Below, one piece after another: positions 16,410 to 24,885 of a stretch of DNA of 64,000 nt. A program made the translations under genes and the position numbers. Under the pieces are notes generated by a model. That model made no database searches and was not told the origin of the DNA. It was given only the letters and a program-made list of their open reading frames with translations. The DNA comes from Terrimonas pollutisoli (lineage in GTDB: Bacteria; Bacteroidota; Bacteroidia; Chitinophagales; Chitinophagaceae). The stretch spans positions 337,506-401,505 of the forward strand of contig NZ_JARKNA010000005.1 in assembly GCF_029360765.1 (NCBI RefSeq), read 5' to 3'. The number at the start of each line of letters is the position of its first letter. The first letter of the stretch is position 1.

Positions 16410-17159
16410 TTAGCTCATTTGTAATTTTAAATTTTTACCGGAACTCATGGCATCCAATTGCCTTTTGGTTTCGATGTAATAAATTTTTGCACCCTCTTTG
16501 TTGAGATGTACGCCATCAACGGTAAGATAAAGTCCCCGTTTCTTGCTAAGATGATCGTGACAACCCAGCCGGCACCAGATTTTGTCAAACCAGGCCGTGT
16601 TGAAAAAATCGCCTAATAAATAATTATGGGTTTTATACCTTCTCAGATAGCCATCAAACAACGCACCGGCATCAACCAGGCCGAGCTCTTTTTCCCGGGC
16701 TATCTCCCGAATGACCTTATTGCAGGCACAACGTTTCCTGTTGAGCTCAGCATCAAGATCTTCATTAATGCAACCCATGGTGCTGAGAATTATAGCAGCG
16801 CTGGTTTTTCGCTCAATATCGTTGATGCATTGCCGGTACTGTTTCTCAAAATCTGCTACATCCTGATGGGGATTGGCTCCCTTTTTCAACAAATACTTGC
16901 CGGCTTTTTTAAACCAATATCCTTTTTGTAATAACCCGGGAATTAGTATATCGTTTACCCCGGCTTCAAAAAATATTACGTCATATCTATCCCGGCCCAA
17001 TTTTTTCATCAATCGCCGGTGGATCATAGCGAGTGTCTCACCATTTTTACCCGCATTTTCAACAATCCAATTTTTATGTTTGGAAGCAAAAATTCTAACC
17101 CAGTTTACACCAACAGAACCCTTTACTAAACTATCCCCAATAAACAATATGCGCATCAT
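16410..17159 (-). CDS. SGNH/GDSL-type hydrolase
   Basis: 249 residues without a signal peptide. Block I has the nucleophile S10 in RILFIGDSLVKG. Block III-like Asn lies in GVND (67-70). Block V has D215 and H218 in DGVHLNKEGA. This is a full catalytic set for a lipase/esterase or carbohydrate esterase of the GDSL family. A long insert (about 150-200) contains several cysteines (CINED, KRCACNK, WCRLGCHDH). Substrate unknown; cytoplasmic location inferred. A second ATG one codon in is an equally good start. Confidence 0.85.
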   Translation of the reverse strand: MMRILFIGDSLVKGSVGVNWVRIFASKHKNWIVENAGKNGETLAMIHRRLMKKLGRDRYDVIFFEAGVNDILIPGLLQKGYWFKKAGKYLLKKGANPHQDVADFEKQYRQCINDIERKTSAAIILSTMGCINEDLDAELNRKRCACNKVIREIAREKELGLVDAGALFDGYLRRYKTHNYLLGDFFNTAWFDKIWCRLGCHDHLSKKRGLYLTVDGVHLNKEGAKIYYIETKRQLDAMSSGKNLKLQMS

Positions 17160-17275
17160 GCTAATTTAGGAGTGCAAGCTATTTTTTTCCCTGGCGCCCG
17201 AAAAAAGGAAGTGAGTGAATTGCAGAAATACATAAACGGAATGTAGAAATATGTAAAAAATAATTATTTTCCCTT

Positions 17276-18451
17276 ATGCCAACAACTACCGCCGCTGCTT
17301 ACCGGGTTAACTCTATAGACATTCTTCGCGGAATTGTTATGATCATCATGGCTCTCGATCACACCCGCGATTTTTTTCATGCTACAGCAATGACTGCAGA
17401 CCCATTGGACCCGGCAACCACTACACCAGCATTATTTTTCACTCGTTGGATAACGCATTTTTGCGCTCCGACTTTTGTTTTATTATCCGGGGTTTCGGCT
17501 CATTTATCTTCCCGAAGCAAAACGAAAGCAGAAGCAAGCACCTTTCTTCTCAAGCGGGGACTGTGGCTGGTATTGGTAGAGATCACTCTTGTTACATTCG
17601 GTATTACATTCAATCCCTCTTATAATTTTATCATTCTACAGGTAATATGGGCAATCGGTTGGAGCATGGTTATCCTTGGCCTGCTGGTAAGAGCTTCTTA
17701 TTACGTCATATTTGTTGCCGGGGTCATATTGTTTTTCGGTCATAATATTTTGGATTACCTGCAACTGCCTGCTTCTGGCATTACCGGCAATCTATTGTCT
17801 ATTCTGCTAACATCACAGGGAACGGTAATTCCTTTAGACAGCAGTCATCTTGTCGGTGTGTTCTATGCGATACTTCCATGGACAGGTATCATGTTGATGG
17901 GTTATTCAGTGGGCGTTTGGTTTCACAAGGATTTTTCTCCGGAAAAAAGAAAGAAATTTTTACTGGCAACCGGGCTTTCGCTTATACTGTTATTTATTGT
18001 TTTAAGAATGTTGAAAGGCTATGGCGACCCCGGGGCGTGGGATGGCGATTCCTTCTTTTCTTTTTTGAACACCAATAAATATCCGCCCTCTCTTCAATAT
18101 AGTTGTATGACACTGGGACCAGCATTGCTTGTCCTGGCTATGATAGAAAATGTGAAAGCCGGTTGGACCAAAGTCGTCTCTGTCTATGGAAAAGTCCCCT
18201 TCTTCTATTACATACTTCATTTTTATTTGATCCACACATTGCTGGTAATCGTTTTCTTCGCTACGGGTCATACTACATCACAGATTGTCGATACCCGGAG
18301 TCTATTTTTATTCAGGCCACAGACATTCGGTTTTAATTTATGGATCGTGTACGGTGTCTGGATCTTTGTTGTCGCCGTTTTATACCTGCCGTGCAAATGG
18401 TATAGCAATTATAAAGTGCAACACCGGCGTTGGTGGTTGAGCTATGTTTGA
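17276..18451 (+). CDS. DUF1624 (heparan-alpha-glucosaminide acetyltransferase-like) membrane protein
   Basis: 391 residues with about ten hydrophobic helices. The N-terminal signature RVNSIDILRGIVMIIMALDHTRDFFH, followed by THFCAPTFVLLSGVSAHL, is diagnostic of the DUF1624/acyltransferase-like family of integral membrane proteins. The conserved Asp-His in ALDHTRDF is the presumed catalytic or acyl-acceptor region by analogy with lysosomal HGSNAT. Inner-membrane location. The acceptor substrate is unknown. Apparently transcribed alone from a short intergenic region divergent from the SGNH gene. Confidence 0.88.
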   Translation: MPTTTAAAYRVNSIDILRGIVMIIMALDHTRDFFHATAMTADPLDPATTTPALFFTRWITHFCAPTFVLLSGVSAHLSSRSKTKAEASTFLLKRGLWLVLVEITLVTFGITFNPSYNFIILQVIWAIGWSMVILGLLVRASYYVIFVAGVILFFGHNILDYLQLPASGITGNLLSILLTSQGTVIPLDSSHLVGVFYAILPWTGIMLMGYSVGVWFHKDFSPEKRKKFLLATGLSLILLFIVLRMLKGYGDPGAWDGDSFFSFLNTNKYPPSLQYSCMTLGPALLVLAMIENVKAGWTKVVSVYGKVPFFYYILHFYLIHTLLVIVFFATGHTTSQIVDTRSLFLFRPQTFGFNLWIVYGVWIFVVAVLYLPCKWYSNYKVQHRRWWLSYV

Positions 18452-18549
18452 TTGACAAAAGCTTTCACTAAAATTTTGGTTAAAGGAACTCTTCCTTTTT
18501 TTTCCGCAATTGGGATTAGTGTAATTTTTCTTCAGCTAAAACCACAGGT

Positions 18550-19020
18550 ATGAAAAAAATCTACTTAACTCCTTTTCTTTTTCTACCACTCCTACTCTTT
18601 ACAGGCTGCAGCAAAGATTTTCTAAAACGATACGATAAACGCATCCAGGGCACCTGGCATTTAGTAGATGTAGATCGCATTGGCTGGGGAGGTAGTACCA
18701 GCAGTGTTCCATTTAGGGAAGGAACGTTTACCTTTTCCGAAGATGGACAATTGGAATACGTTAATAGTGCCGGTGAAATTTACCAGGGAGCGTGGGATAT
18801 TCGTCGTGACTGGGTGAGAAATCAATGCTATACTAACGAAGATGGTGATTATGACTGCGATGACCGGTATGTGCACAGTATGCATGTTACAGCGGTCAAT
18901 TTTACTACGCAGGAAGTAAGGACTGAATACTTCGATGAGGTGATCTTCACGGGCACCAATCGCTTCAAAGCATATGTCTACACCGGCTCAAGAAGCTATG
19001 TATTCCGCTTTAGACGTTAA
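18550..19020 (+). CDS. Lipocalin-like lipoprotein
   Basis: 156 residues. Lipoprotein signal MKKIYLTPFLFLPLLLFTGC with Cys at residue 20. The mature protein starts with a KRIQGTWHLVDVDRIG strand, typical of small lipocalin-like domains, then EGTFTFSEDGQLEYVNSAGEIYQGAWDIRRD. It carries an acidic cysteine-containing loop, NQCYTNEDGDYDCDD, that could be a disulfide-closed calcium loop. The C-terminal strand SRSYVFRFRR ends the barrel. No defined function. Confidence 0.75.
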   Translation: MKKIYLTPFLFLPLLLFTGCSKDFLKRYDKRIQGTWHLVDVDRIGWGGSTSSVPFREGTFTFSEDGQLEYVNSAGEIYQGAWDIRRDWVRNQCYTNEDGDYDCDDRYVHSMHVTAVNFTTQEVRTEYFDEVIFTGTNRFKAYVYTGSRSYVFRFRR

Positions 19021-19043
19021 TAATACAAGACGACCGGGAAGTC

Positions 19044-19439
19044 TTAGACGGCTAACGAAGGCACGTTAGGAAAGCTGAATGCAATAGCTGTAATATTAGC
19101 CCTTGGTAAACTGATACTTAAATGCCCTCCTATTCTTTCAGCCAAAGAATTCACCTGTTGTAGCTCACTGGCCATCGCATAGCCATTGACACTTCCAGAC
19201 TCCTGCACCTCGAGTATCACTTCATGGCCGTGCTTTTTTGCGGTCAGGCGAATGCTGGTATTTTTTACATGATTTACTACAGTTGATAGCATACGGCTAA
19301 CAACAGAAGCAATCCATTGAGGATTATTGTCAATCGGTAAATCATTGGGAACTTCATTGACAAAAAAACTTTGGTTGCGGACCGCGGCGGGCTGAAAAAT
19401 GCCGGTTAGACGGTCGATTAGCTGTTTTAGATTTTCCAT
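19044..19439 (-). CDS. Stand-alone, degenerate histidine-kinase-type ATPase domain
   Basis: 131 residues from ATG 19439; the longer upstream frame has no plausible content. Residues ~45-130 follow the GHKL ATPase pattern: DNNPQWIASVVSRMLSTVVNHVKNTSIRLTA in place of the N-box helix, VQESGSVNGY in place of the G1 (DxGxG) loop, and a final ANITAIAFSFP strand. The N-box Asn and the G1 Asp are both altered, so ATP binding is doubtful. There is no sensor, dimerisation or phospho-acceptor domain. It may be a remnant or a protein-interaction module. Confidence 0.55.
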   Translation of the reverse strand: MENLKQLIDRLTGIFQPAAVRNQSFFVNEVPNDLPIDNNPQWIASVVSRMLSTVVNHVKNTSIRLTAKKHGHEVILEVQESGSVNGYAMASELQQVNSLAERIGGHLSISLPRANITAIAFSFPNVPSLAV

Positions 19440-19653
19440 AGATATATTGAAAGTACTTTTTCTACGTAAAATGATTCCAAAATGATAAAAAAATCCTAAT
19501 AAATTGTTAAAGCGTATTAGCGAATTTGCACATCTGCAAATCAACGAAATAACAACGGGGCGGTAAATAGAAGAAATTAGGATTGTGCCATAAAGATTTA
19601 TGGCTTTCTGTTGTAGTGTTACTACTACAATCATTTGTTTGTCCAGAGTAAGA

Positions 19654-20676
19654 TTAGCTAACTTGCTTATCCACCTGGTTTTTCCTTTGAAAACTATAGA
19701 TCAGGTAAAACAAGGCGGGCAAAATAAAAATGCTTCCCAGCAACAAGGCCCAGGCAAGCGATTGAATTGTTTTGTAATCAGCCTGATGCTCTACTAATGA
19801 TAAATAACCGCCATTTTTTAAAATGACGATGTTGGGGTAATGGATATAAGTTGTGGCCAGCAAGATCATCGTCACCTGAAAACCTGCTAGTATACGGATA
19901 AGCTTTGTTCGGCCTTTAGCCAGCAAATACCAAAGCAGCAAAAGTGACAAGGCAGCCAGGCTTATCGCCGTCAGGCCCACTGCATTTCCAAAGATCCATT
20001 TTGTTAAAGGAATATTGTCGAAGCGGGCAGCTACGAATACAAGTGCCCCACAAACCAAGGCCGCGATACTCATGTGACGGGCCTTTTTAATGAAATGCAG
20101 GCGATGAACTTCTTTGTCAGCTTCGCCAACGAGATAAATCGCTGCCAGGAAACCACAAATACTAACAGTAAAACAGCCGACTGAGATGGAGAAAAAATTT
20201 AACCAGCTAAAAATATAGGCTGCTAAAAAACTGCGGGCCGAAACGTCGATATGTTCTGATACCGCACTGCCTGCGATGATTCCCAGGAAAAGCGGCGTGA
20301 TGAGACTGGACCACGTAAAAATATGGTTATATATTTTCTGCATATCATCCTTCACAGCATCATAATGTCGGAAAGTAAATGCCGTGCCACGGGCGATGAT
20401 TCCCAGCAACATCACTACCAATGGAATATGAAGATGAATTGACATTGTCGTGTAAATAGACGGAAACCCTACAAATAAAATGACAATGGTAATGATCAGC
20501 CACATGTGATTGGCTTCCCAAATTGGACCGATAGCTCTGTATAGGGTACGCCTGGTTACTCTTTCGTTTTTCTGAGACGTGAACAACTCCAATATACCGG
20601 CGCCAAAATCAGCGCCACCTAATAATAAATAGAGTAAAATCGCCATCCACAAGTAAATGATCACAATGTTTAACAT
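19654..20676 (-). CDS. cydB: Cytochrome bd ubiquinol oxidase subunit II
   Basis: 340 residues, close to the usual CydB length, with eight or nine hydrophobic helices. The start MLNIVIIYLWMAILLYLLLGGADFGAGILEL is the family signature. The WEANHMWLIITIVILFVGFP region of helix 2 is also present. With CydA it forms the inner-membrane bd-type terminal oxidase, which reduces oxygen to water with quinol electrons at high oxygen affinity. It starts only five bases after the cydA stop, so the two are co-transcribed and probably translationally coupled. Confidence 0.95.
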   Translation of the reverse strand: MLNIVIIYLWMAILLYLLLGGADFGAGILELFTSQKNERVTRRTLYRAIGPIWEANHMWLIITIVILFVGFPSIYTTMSIHLHIPLVVMLLGIIARGTAFTFRHYDAVKDDMQKIYNHIFTWSSLITPLFLGIIAGSAVSEHIDVSARSFLAAYIFSWLNFFSISVGCFTVSICGFLAAIYLVGEADKEVHRLHFIKKARHMSIAALVCGALVFVAARFDNIPLTKWIFGNAVGLTAISLAALSLLLLWYLLAKGRTKLIRILAGFQVTMILLATTYIHYPNIVILKNGGYLSLVEHQADYKTIQSLAWALLLGSIFILPALFYLIYSFQRKNQVDKQVS

Positions 20677-20681
20677 GACAG

Positions 20682-22010
20682 TCAGCTTGTTTTTTGATCC
20701 ACGTTTATATCATAAAGGGTTGGCACCATCTTTATTTGCCGATAAAGCATAAAGATTACAATCATCGACAGCGAAATGTAAATCGCAGTAAAAATGTAAA
20801 ACGAATAAACAATTCCAGGCATAGGCGTCACTGCATCAACAGTTTTCATGACGCCATAAATGATCCAGGGCTGCCTTCCTACCTCCGTTACTACCCACCC
20901 CGCTTCTACCGCGATAAAGCCCATCGGTGTAGCCAGCACAAACAGGTTGAGTAGCCATTTACTCGTCAGCCAATTTCTTTTTTTCCATACGGCAATGAAA
21001 TAGATAATTGCCAACAGCATCATTGCCATACCAAGTCCGACCATCACCTGGAAGGCAAAGTGAGTAATTGCTACCGGTGGATGATAATCTGCAGGAATTT
21101 GGTCCAGCCCTTTTACTTCGGCGTTGAAATCACCAAACGCCATAAAACTTAACAAACCCGGTATTTCAATTTTATAATTGACCTTTTTGTTCTTCTCGTC
21201 CGGTATGCCACCGATTATAAGGGGTGCAGTTTTTTGTGTATGAAAATGAGCTTCCATTGCAGCCAGCTTAGCGGGTTGGCGTTTGGCTACATCTTTCGCC
21301 GAGTGATCTCCGCTAATCGGTTGCAAAATGGCGGCAACACAAGCAAACGCTGCAGCAATGGTGAAAGCTTTACTATGAAATTGTACATTTTTTTTCTTCA
21401 CGATCATAATGGCATGAACACCTGCTACCGCAAAACCGGTGGCTACAAAAGCTGCAAGGCACATATGCAAAGCCTGTGAGAACCAGGCTTCATTAAACAT
21501 CGCCTTAATAGGATCTATATTCAGGTATTGTCCATTGACATAATCAAAGCCTGCAGGGCTGTTCATCCATGCATTGGCGGCTACTACCAATATGCCTGAG
21601 AGCAAACCACTGATACCCACCACTACTCCGGTAAACCAATGAAACCATTTATTAAACCGATCCCAGCCATAAAGAAAAAAACCTAAGGCAATGGCTTCAA
21701 TAAAAAAAGCCGTTCCCTCTAACGAAAACGGCATCCCGAAAATTGGTCCTGCATGCTTCATAAACTCCGGCCATAGCAACCCAAGCTCAAACGAAAGAAC
21801 CGTTCCCGAAACCGCACCCGTCGCAAAAAAAATCGCAACGCCTTTACTCCAGGCCTTAGCAATATTTTTATAAACTACATTGTTTGTTCGTAGCCAATAA
21901 TAGTGTGCGACAGCCATAAAAAAAGGCATCACCATACCAATACAGGAGAAAATAATATGAAAGCCAAGCGAAAGGGCCATCTGCGACCGGGCTGCAATAA
22001 AATCGTCCAT
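20682..22010 (-). CDS. cydA: Cytochrome bd ubiquinol oxidase subunit I
   Basis: 442 residues, shorter than the ~520 of the enterobacterial protein because the Q-loop is of the short type. The haem b595 ligand is H18 in SLGFHIIFS. The core GWDRF motif and the quinol-site block GDHSAKDVAKRQPAKLAAMEAHF (Lys and Glu of KLAAMEA kept) are present. So is the late GRQPWIIYGVMKT segment. An inner-membrane respiratory oxidase for low-oxygen or stress conditions. A TATTTTTG box on the minus strand 31-38 bases upstream of the start is a candidate promoter. Confidence 0.95.
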   Translation of the reverse strand: MDDFIAARSQMALSLGFHIIFSCIGMVMPFFMAVAHYYWLRTNNVVYKNIAKAWSKGVAIFFATGAVSGTVLSFELGLLWPEFMKHAGPIFGMPFSLEGTAFFIEAIALGFFLYGWDRFNKWFHWFTGVVVGISGLLSGILVVAANAWMNSPAGFDYVNGQYLNIDPIKAMFNEAWFSQALHMCLAAFVATGFAVAGVHAIMIVKKKNVQFHSKAFTIAAAFACVAAILQPISGDHSAKDVAKRQPAKLAAMEAHFHTQKTAPLIIGGIPDEKNKKVNYKIEIPGLLSFMAFGDFNAEVKGLDQIPADYHPPVAITHFAFQVMVGLGMAMMLLAIIYFIAVWKKRNWLTSKWLLNLFVLATPMGFIAVEAGWVVTEVGRQPWIIYGVMKTVDAVTPMPGIVYSFYIFTAIYISLSMIVIFMLYRQIKMVPTLYDINVDQKTS

Positions 22011-22040
22011 CGCAATTATTTATTTTATGAGAGAGTAAAG

Positions 22041-22048
22041 CAAAAATA
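22041..22048 (-). promoter_or_regulatory. Candidate -7 box for cydAB
   Basis: On the minus strand TATTTTTG fits TAnnTTTG exactly and lies about 30 bases before the cydA ATG. No clear -33 element is seen. Confidence 0.35.
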
Positions 22049-22172
22049 GTTAAAGAATGAACGCAGATGGTCAGGATGAGAAGGATATTTTATCATTTTC
22101 AAACTCAGCTATCATTGTCCCAAATTATACAGCTCACATTGATCTCCCCTCCTATTATCTACCTTCGCTTGT

Positions 22173-23336
22173 ATGAATTTATTTACCACAACTGGTTTTA
22201 TCACCATTACATCGCATAAAAGAATTACACCCTATTTGGAACAGGAAGTAACCGATCTTGGATTTACCATTGATGATAGTTTTGTAACCGGGGTACATCT
22301 AAGAGGAACTATTAACGATTGTATCAGGCTGAACTTAAATCTTCGTTGTGCAAGCCAGGTTTTATACAGTCTTCAAAAATTTACTGCTGACAATGCCGAT
22401 GCCATCTATAAAAATTTAGTTGGCTATCCATGGGAAACGATCCTGCCTGAAAATGGGTATTTCTCCATCACCAGCAATGTCAATAATCCGACGATCAATA
22501 ACAGCATGTTTGCCAACCTGCGGGTGAAAGACGCTATTGTTGACAGGCTTCGTGATAAACGAGGAACAAGACCTGCCACCGGGGCTGAACTCACCGGGGC
22601 CGTTATCCATTTGTTTTGGAAAAATGAAGAAGCCGAAATTTTTATAGACACTTCCGGCGATTCACTGGCAAGACATGGCTATCGCAAAATACCGGGACAA
22701 GCTCCTATGCTTGAATCATTAGCCGCCGCCACCATCTATGCAACACGCTGGGACAAAAAATCTCCCTTCATCAATCCGATGTGTGGTTCCGGAACCATAG
22801 CGATAGAAGCCGCACTGATTGCCACCAATCGCAGACCCGGGCTTTTCAGAACCAATTATGCGTTTATGCATTTGCAGGGATATGATGAGACTATTTATAA
22901 AAAAGAAGATGCCTTATTGGAAGAACAAATTACAGATACTGCCGGGCTACGAATTATCGCCACCGACTATAGCGACAGGGCAATCGCCAATGCGAGGAAA
23001 AATGCAATTGCCGCCGGAGTTGCGAACATGATCGAGTTTGCTGTTTGTGATTTTACAGCGACACAGGTTCCTCAAAATGTGCCTGGCGTTGTATTTATGA
23101 ACCCGGAATATGGTGAAAGATTGGGAGAACTAAATGAGCTGGAAAAAACATATGCCCGAATCGGCGATTTTATGAAACAGCGCTGCGGCGGCTACTATGG
23201 TTATGTATTTACCGGCAACCTGGAACTGGCAAAAAAAATAGGGTTGAAGGCAAAACGGCGTATTGAGTTTTATACCAGCACTATTGATTGCCGGCTGCTG
23301 GAGTATGAACTCTATAAAGGAAGCCGCGAGAAATAA
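22173..23336 (+). CDS. THUMP-domain rRNA guanine-N2 methyltransferase (RlmL N-terminal type)
   Basis: 387 residues. The N-terminal THUMP region (about 1-160) is followed by a class I methyltransferase domain. The SAM-binding motif lies at INPMCGSGTIAIEAALIATNRRPG, an acidic ribose contact at IIATDYSD, and motif IV at VVFMNPEYGERLG. The family (RlmL/YcbY) forms m2G in 23S rRNA; the usual motif IV is NPPYGER, here NPEYGER. Cytoplasmic, monocistronic, divergent from cydAB. TTG (22139) and TACCTTCG (22160) are weak promoter-like boxes. Confidence 0.9.
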   Translation: MNLFTTTGFITITSHKRITPYLEQEVTDLGFTIDDSFVTGVHLRGTINDCIRLNLNLRCASQVLYSLQKFTADNADAIYKNLVGYPWETILPENGYFSITSNVNNPTINNSMFANLRVKDAIVDRLRDKRGTRPATGAELTGAVIHLFWKNEEAEIFIDTSGDSLARHGYRKIPGQAPMLESLAAATIYATRWDKKSPFINPMCGSGTIAIEAALIATNRRPGLFRTNYAFMHLQGYDETIYKKEDALLEEQITDTAGLRIIATDYSDRAIANARKNAIAAGVANMIEFAVCDFTATQVPQNVPGVVFMNPEYGERLGELNELEKTYARIGDFMKQRCGGYYGYVFTGNLELAKKIGLKAKRRIEFYTSTIDCRLLEYELYKGSREK

Positions 23337-23472
23337 GAATTACCAATTGCGGTAACCGGCAACTCAGTATTCATCCCTAAATTTTCCTGCTTTATAATTT
23401 TTTAATGCGGCGGCATGAAAAAATGGCGTAGCTTTTATGTTCCTCTTATAAACAATTAAAACTTTTTCAATC

Positions 23473-23847
23473 ATGATCGCAGAACAAACCCGCACAACTA
23501 CGGAAGTAGCTGCCCGATTTAACGAGTTGGCCAAAGAAGGAAAATGGGATCAGATACAAAACGAATTGTTTGCCGACAATGCAAAAAGCATTGAACCGCC
23601 AGCCTCCCCCGGGCTACAATCAGTCGAAGGACTGGATGCCATCAGGCAGAAAGGAAAACAATTTAATGAAATGGTAGAAGAAATGCATGGCGGCTACTCA
23701 TCCGAGCCATTAGTAGCAGGCAATCATTTTAGTGTAGCCATGGGTATGGATGTTACAATGAAAGGCATGGGCCGTACAAAGATGGATGAAATTGCCTTGT
23801 ACGAAGTAAAAGATGGCAAGATTGTCAAAGAACAATTTTTCTATTGA
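23473..23847 (+). CDS. SnoaL-like / NTF2-fold protein
   Basis: 124 residues with the cone-shaped NTF2 pattern. A helical start (RTTTEVAARFNELAKEGKWDQI) is followed by a turn NELFADNAKSIEPP, then long strands ending MDEIALYEVKDGKIVKEQFFY. No signal peptide, so cytoplasmic. Members of this superfamily bind small hydrophobic ligands or act as isomerases, and many are of unknown role. A very strong terminator follows, and the gene stands alone. Confidence 0.85.
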   Translation: MIAEQTRTTTEVAARFNELAKEGKWDQIQNELFADNAKSIEPPASPGLQSVEGLDAIRQKGKQFNEMVEEMHGGYSSEPLVAGNHFSVAMGMDVTMKGMGRTKMDEIALYEVKDGKIVKEQFFY

Positions 23848-23872
23848 TCGTATTGCGAAAAATCGTAGTGGC

Positions 23873-23909
23873 AGAGCCTGGCAAATAATGCATTTGCCAG
23901 GCTCTTTTG
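23873..23909 (+). terminator. Intrinsic terminator with 14-bp perfect stem
   Basis: AGAGCCTGGCAAAT pairs perfectly with ATTTGCCAGGCTCT around a 5-base loop, then TTTTG. Confidence 0.9.
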
Positions 23910-24057
23910 CATCTGAAAGCTTTCTTGTTAACGAACTTTAAATTTTGGAGCCTGATTGTCATTCTCCTGCAACTATTAAAGTACTTTTTTCTTCTATACA
24001 TCGCCTGCATTAAAACGGCAGCATATTTGATAAAATAAAAACAACAATAAAAAGGAA

Positions 24058-24348
24058 ATGAACAAAAAACAACCTTCACTTATTTTTTGTATCCTGATGG
24101 ATTTGATCGGGTATGCGACCTACGCTGTTCCCTTATTGGGTGAAATTGGCGATGTATTTTGGGCGCCTATCTCTTCGGTCATCTTTATGACCACGTTTGG
24201 TGGCTGGCGGGGTGCTTTAGGTGGTATTGGTAATTTTATAGAGGAGATACTGCCGGGCACCGATTTTATTCCCAGTTTTACGCTCATGTGGTTTATTCAA
24301 AGCATGAAAAGGAAAAACAGCAATACTGCTGTTTCAATGGTAAGATAA
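24058..24348 (+). CDS. Small membrane protein (96 residues)
   Basis: ATG preceded by AAAGGAA at good spacing. Hydrophobic segments lie around residues 7-32 and 36-62, and the basic tail SMKRKNSN suggests a cytoplasmic C-terminus. The sequence MDLIGYATYAVPLLGEIGDVFWAPISSVIFMTTFGG is typical of short Bacteroidota inner-membrane proteins often annotated only as hypothetical. Its role is unknown. Its own terminator follows. Confidence 0.75.
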   Translation: MNKKQPSLIFCILMDLIGYATYAVPLLGEIGDVFWAPISSVIFMTTFGGWRGALGGIGNFIEEILPGTDFIPSFTLMWFIQSMKRKNSNTAVSMVR

Positions 24349-24365
24349 CTCATAATTGATCAAAG

Positions 24366-24400
24366 GCTCCTGCAACGACTTAGTCGGCAGGGGCTTTTTT
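24366..24400 (+). terminator. Intrinsic terminator
   Basis: GCTCCTGC pairs with GCAGGGGC (one G-U) around a 13-base loop, followed by six T residues. Confidence 0.75.
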
Positions 24401-24885
24401 ATTTCATTTTGTTAATTGCAATTGGGTTTTGTTAAATCGCAGAACAAATTTTCTGGATATGATAACCTTTATAAATGCGGCAGTATATAAATGTATCCAG
24501 GGACTAAAAGCAATTGCGAAATTTATACATCTCTCTTTTCGCCGCCAGAAAGATCACAACCACGTCTTGTCCGTTGATGATAGGGTTTATACGAAATAAA
24601 TTCTGAAAATTTTAGAAAAAACACCTCGTAAAACTTGTATAAGAAAATAATAATTTAGACTTTTACAGCATCCATTCGACGCTATACAGTTAGCACTCCT
24701 CTTGAAGAATCCGTACCAATCCGCAAAATTTAGTAATCGGTAGAGTCAGCTCAACGCTGCCACGCATGGTTTATTTACCCTTGGGTAAAATGACAACCTG
24801 CTAAGTCCTTCCTATGCCAATGCCCGCATAACTCCACTATGAACCCGGCTTAGCATTTTTTACCCTTTGAATAAAAAAGTACACC
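24401..24885. other. Intergenic stretch, about 485 bases
   Basis: AT-rich, with no frame of coding character on either strand, no clear repeat and no recognised RNA. It presumably contains the promoter of the T9SS cargo gene; a TACCCTTTG near 24860 is off-consensus by one base. Confidence 0.4.
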
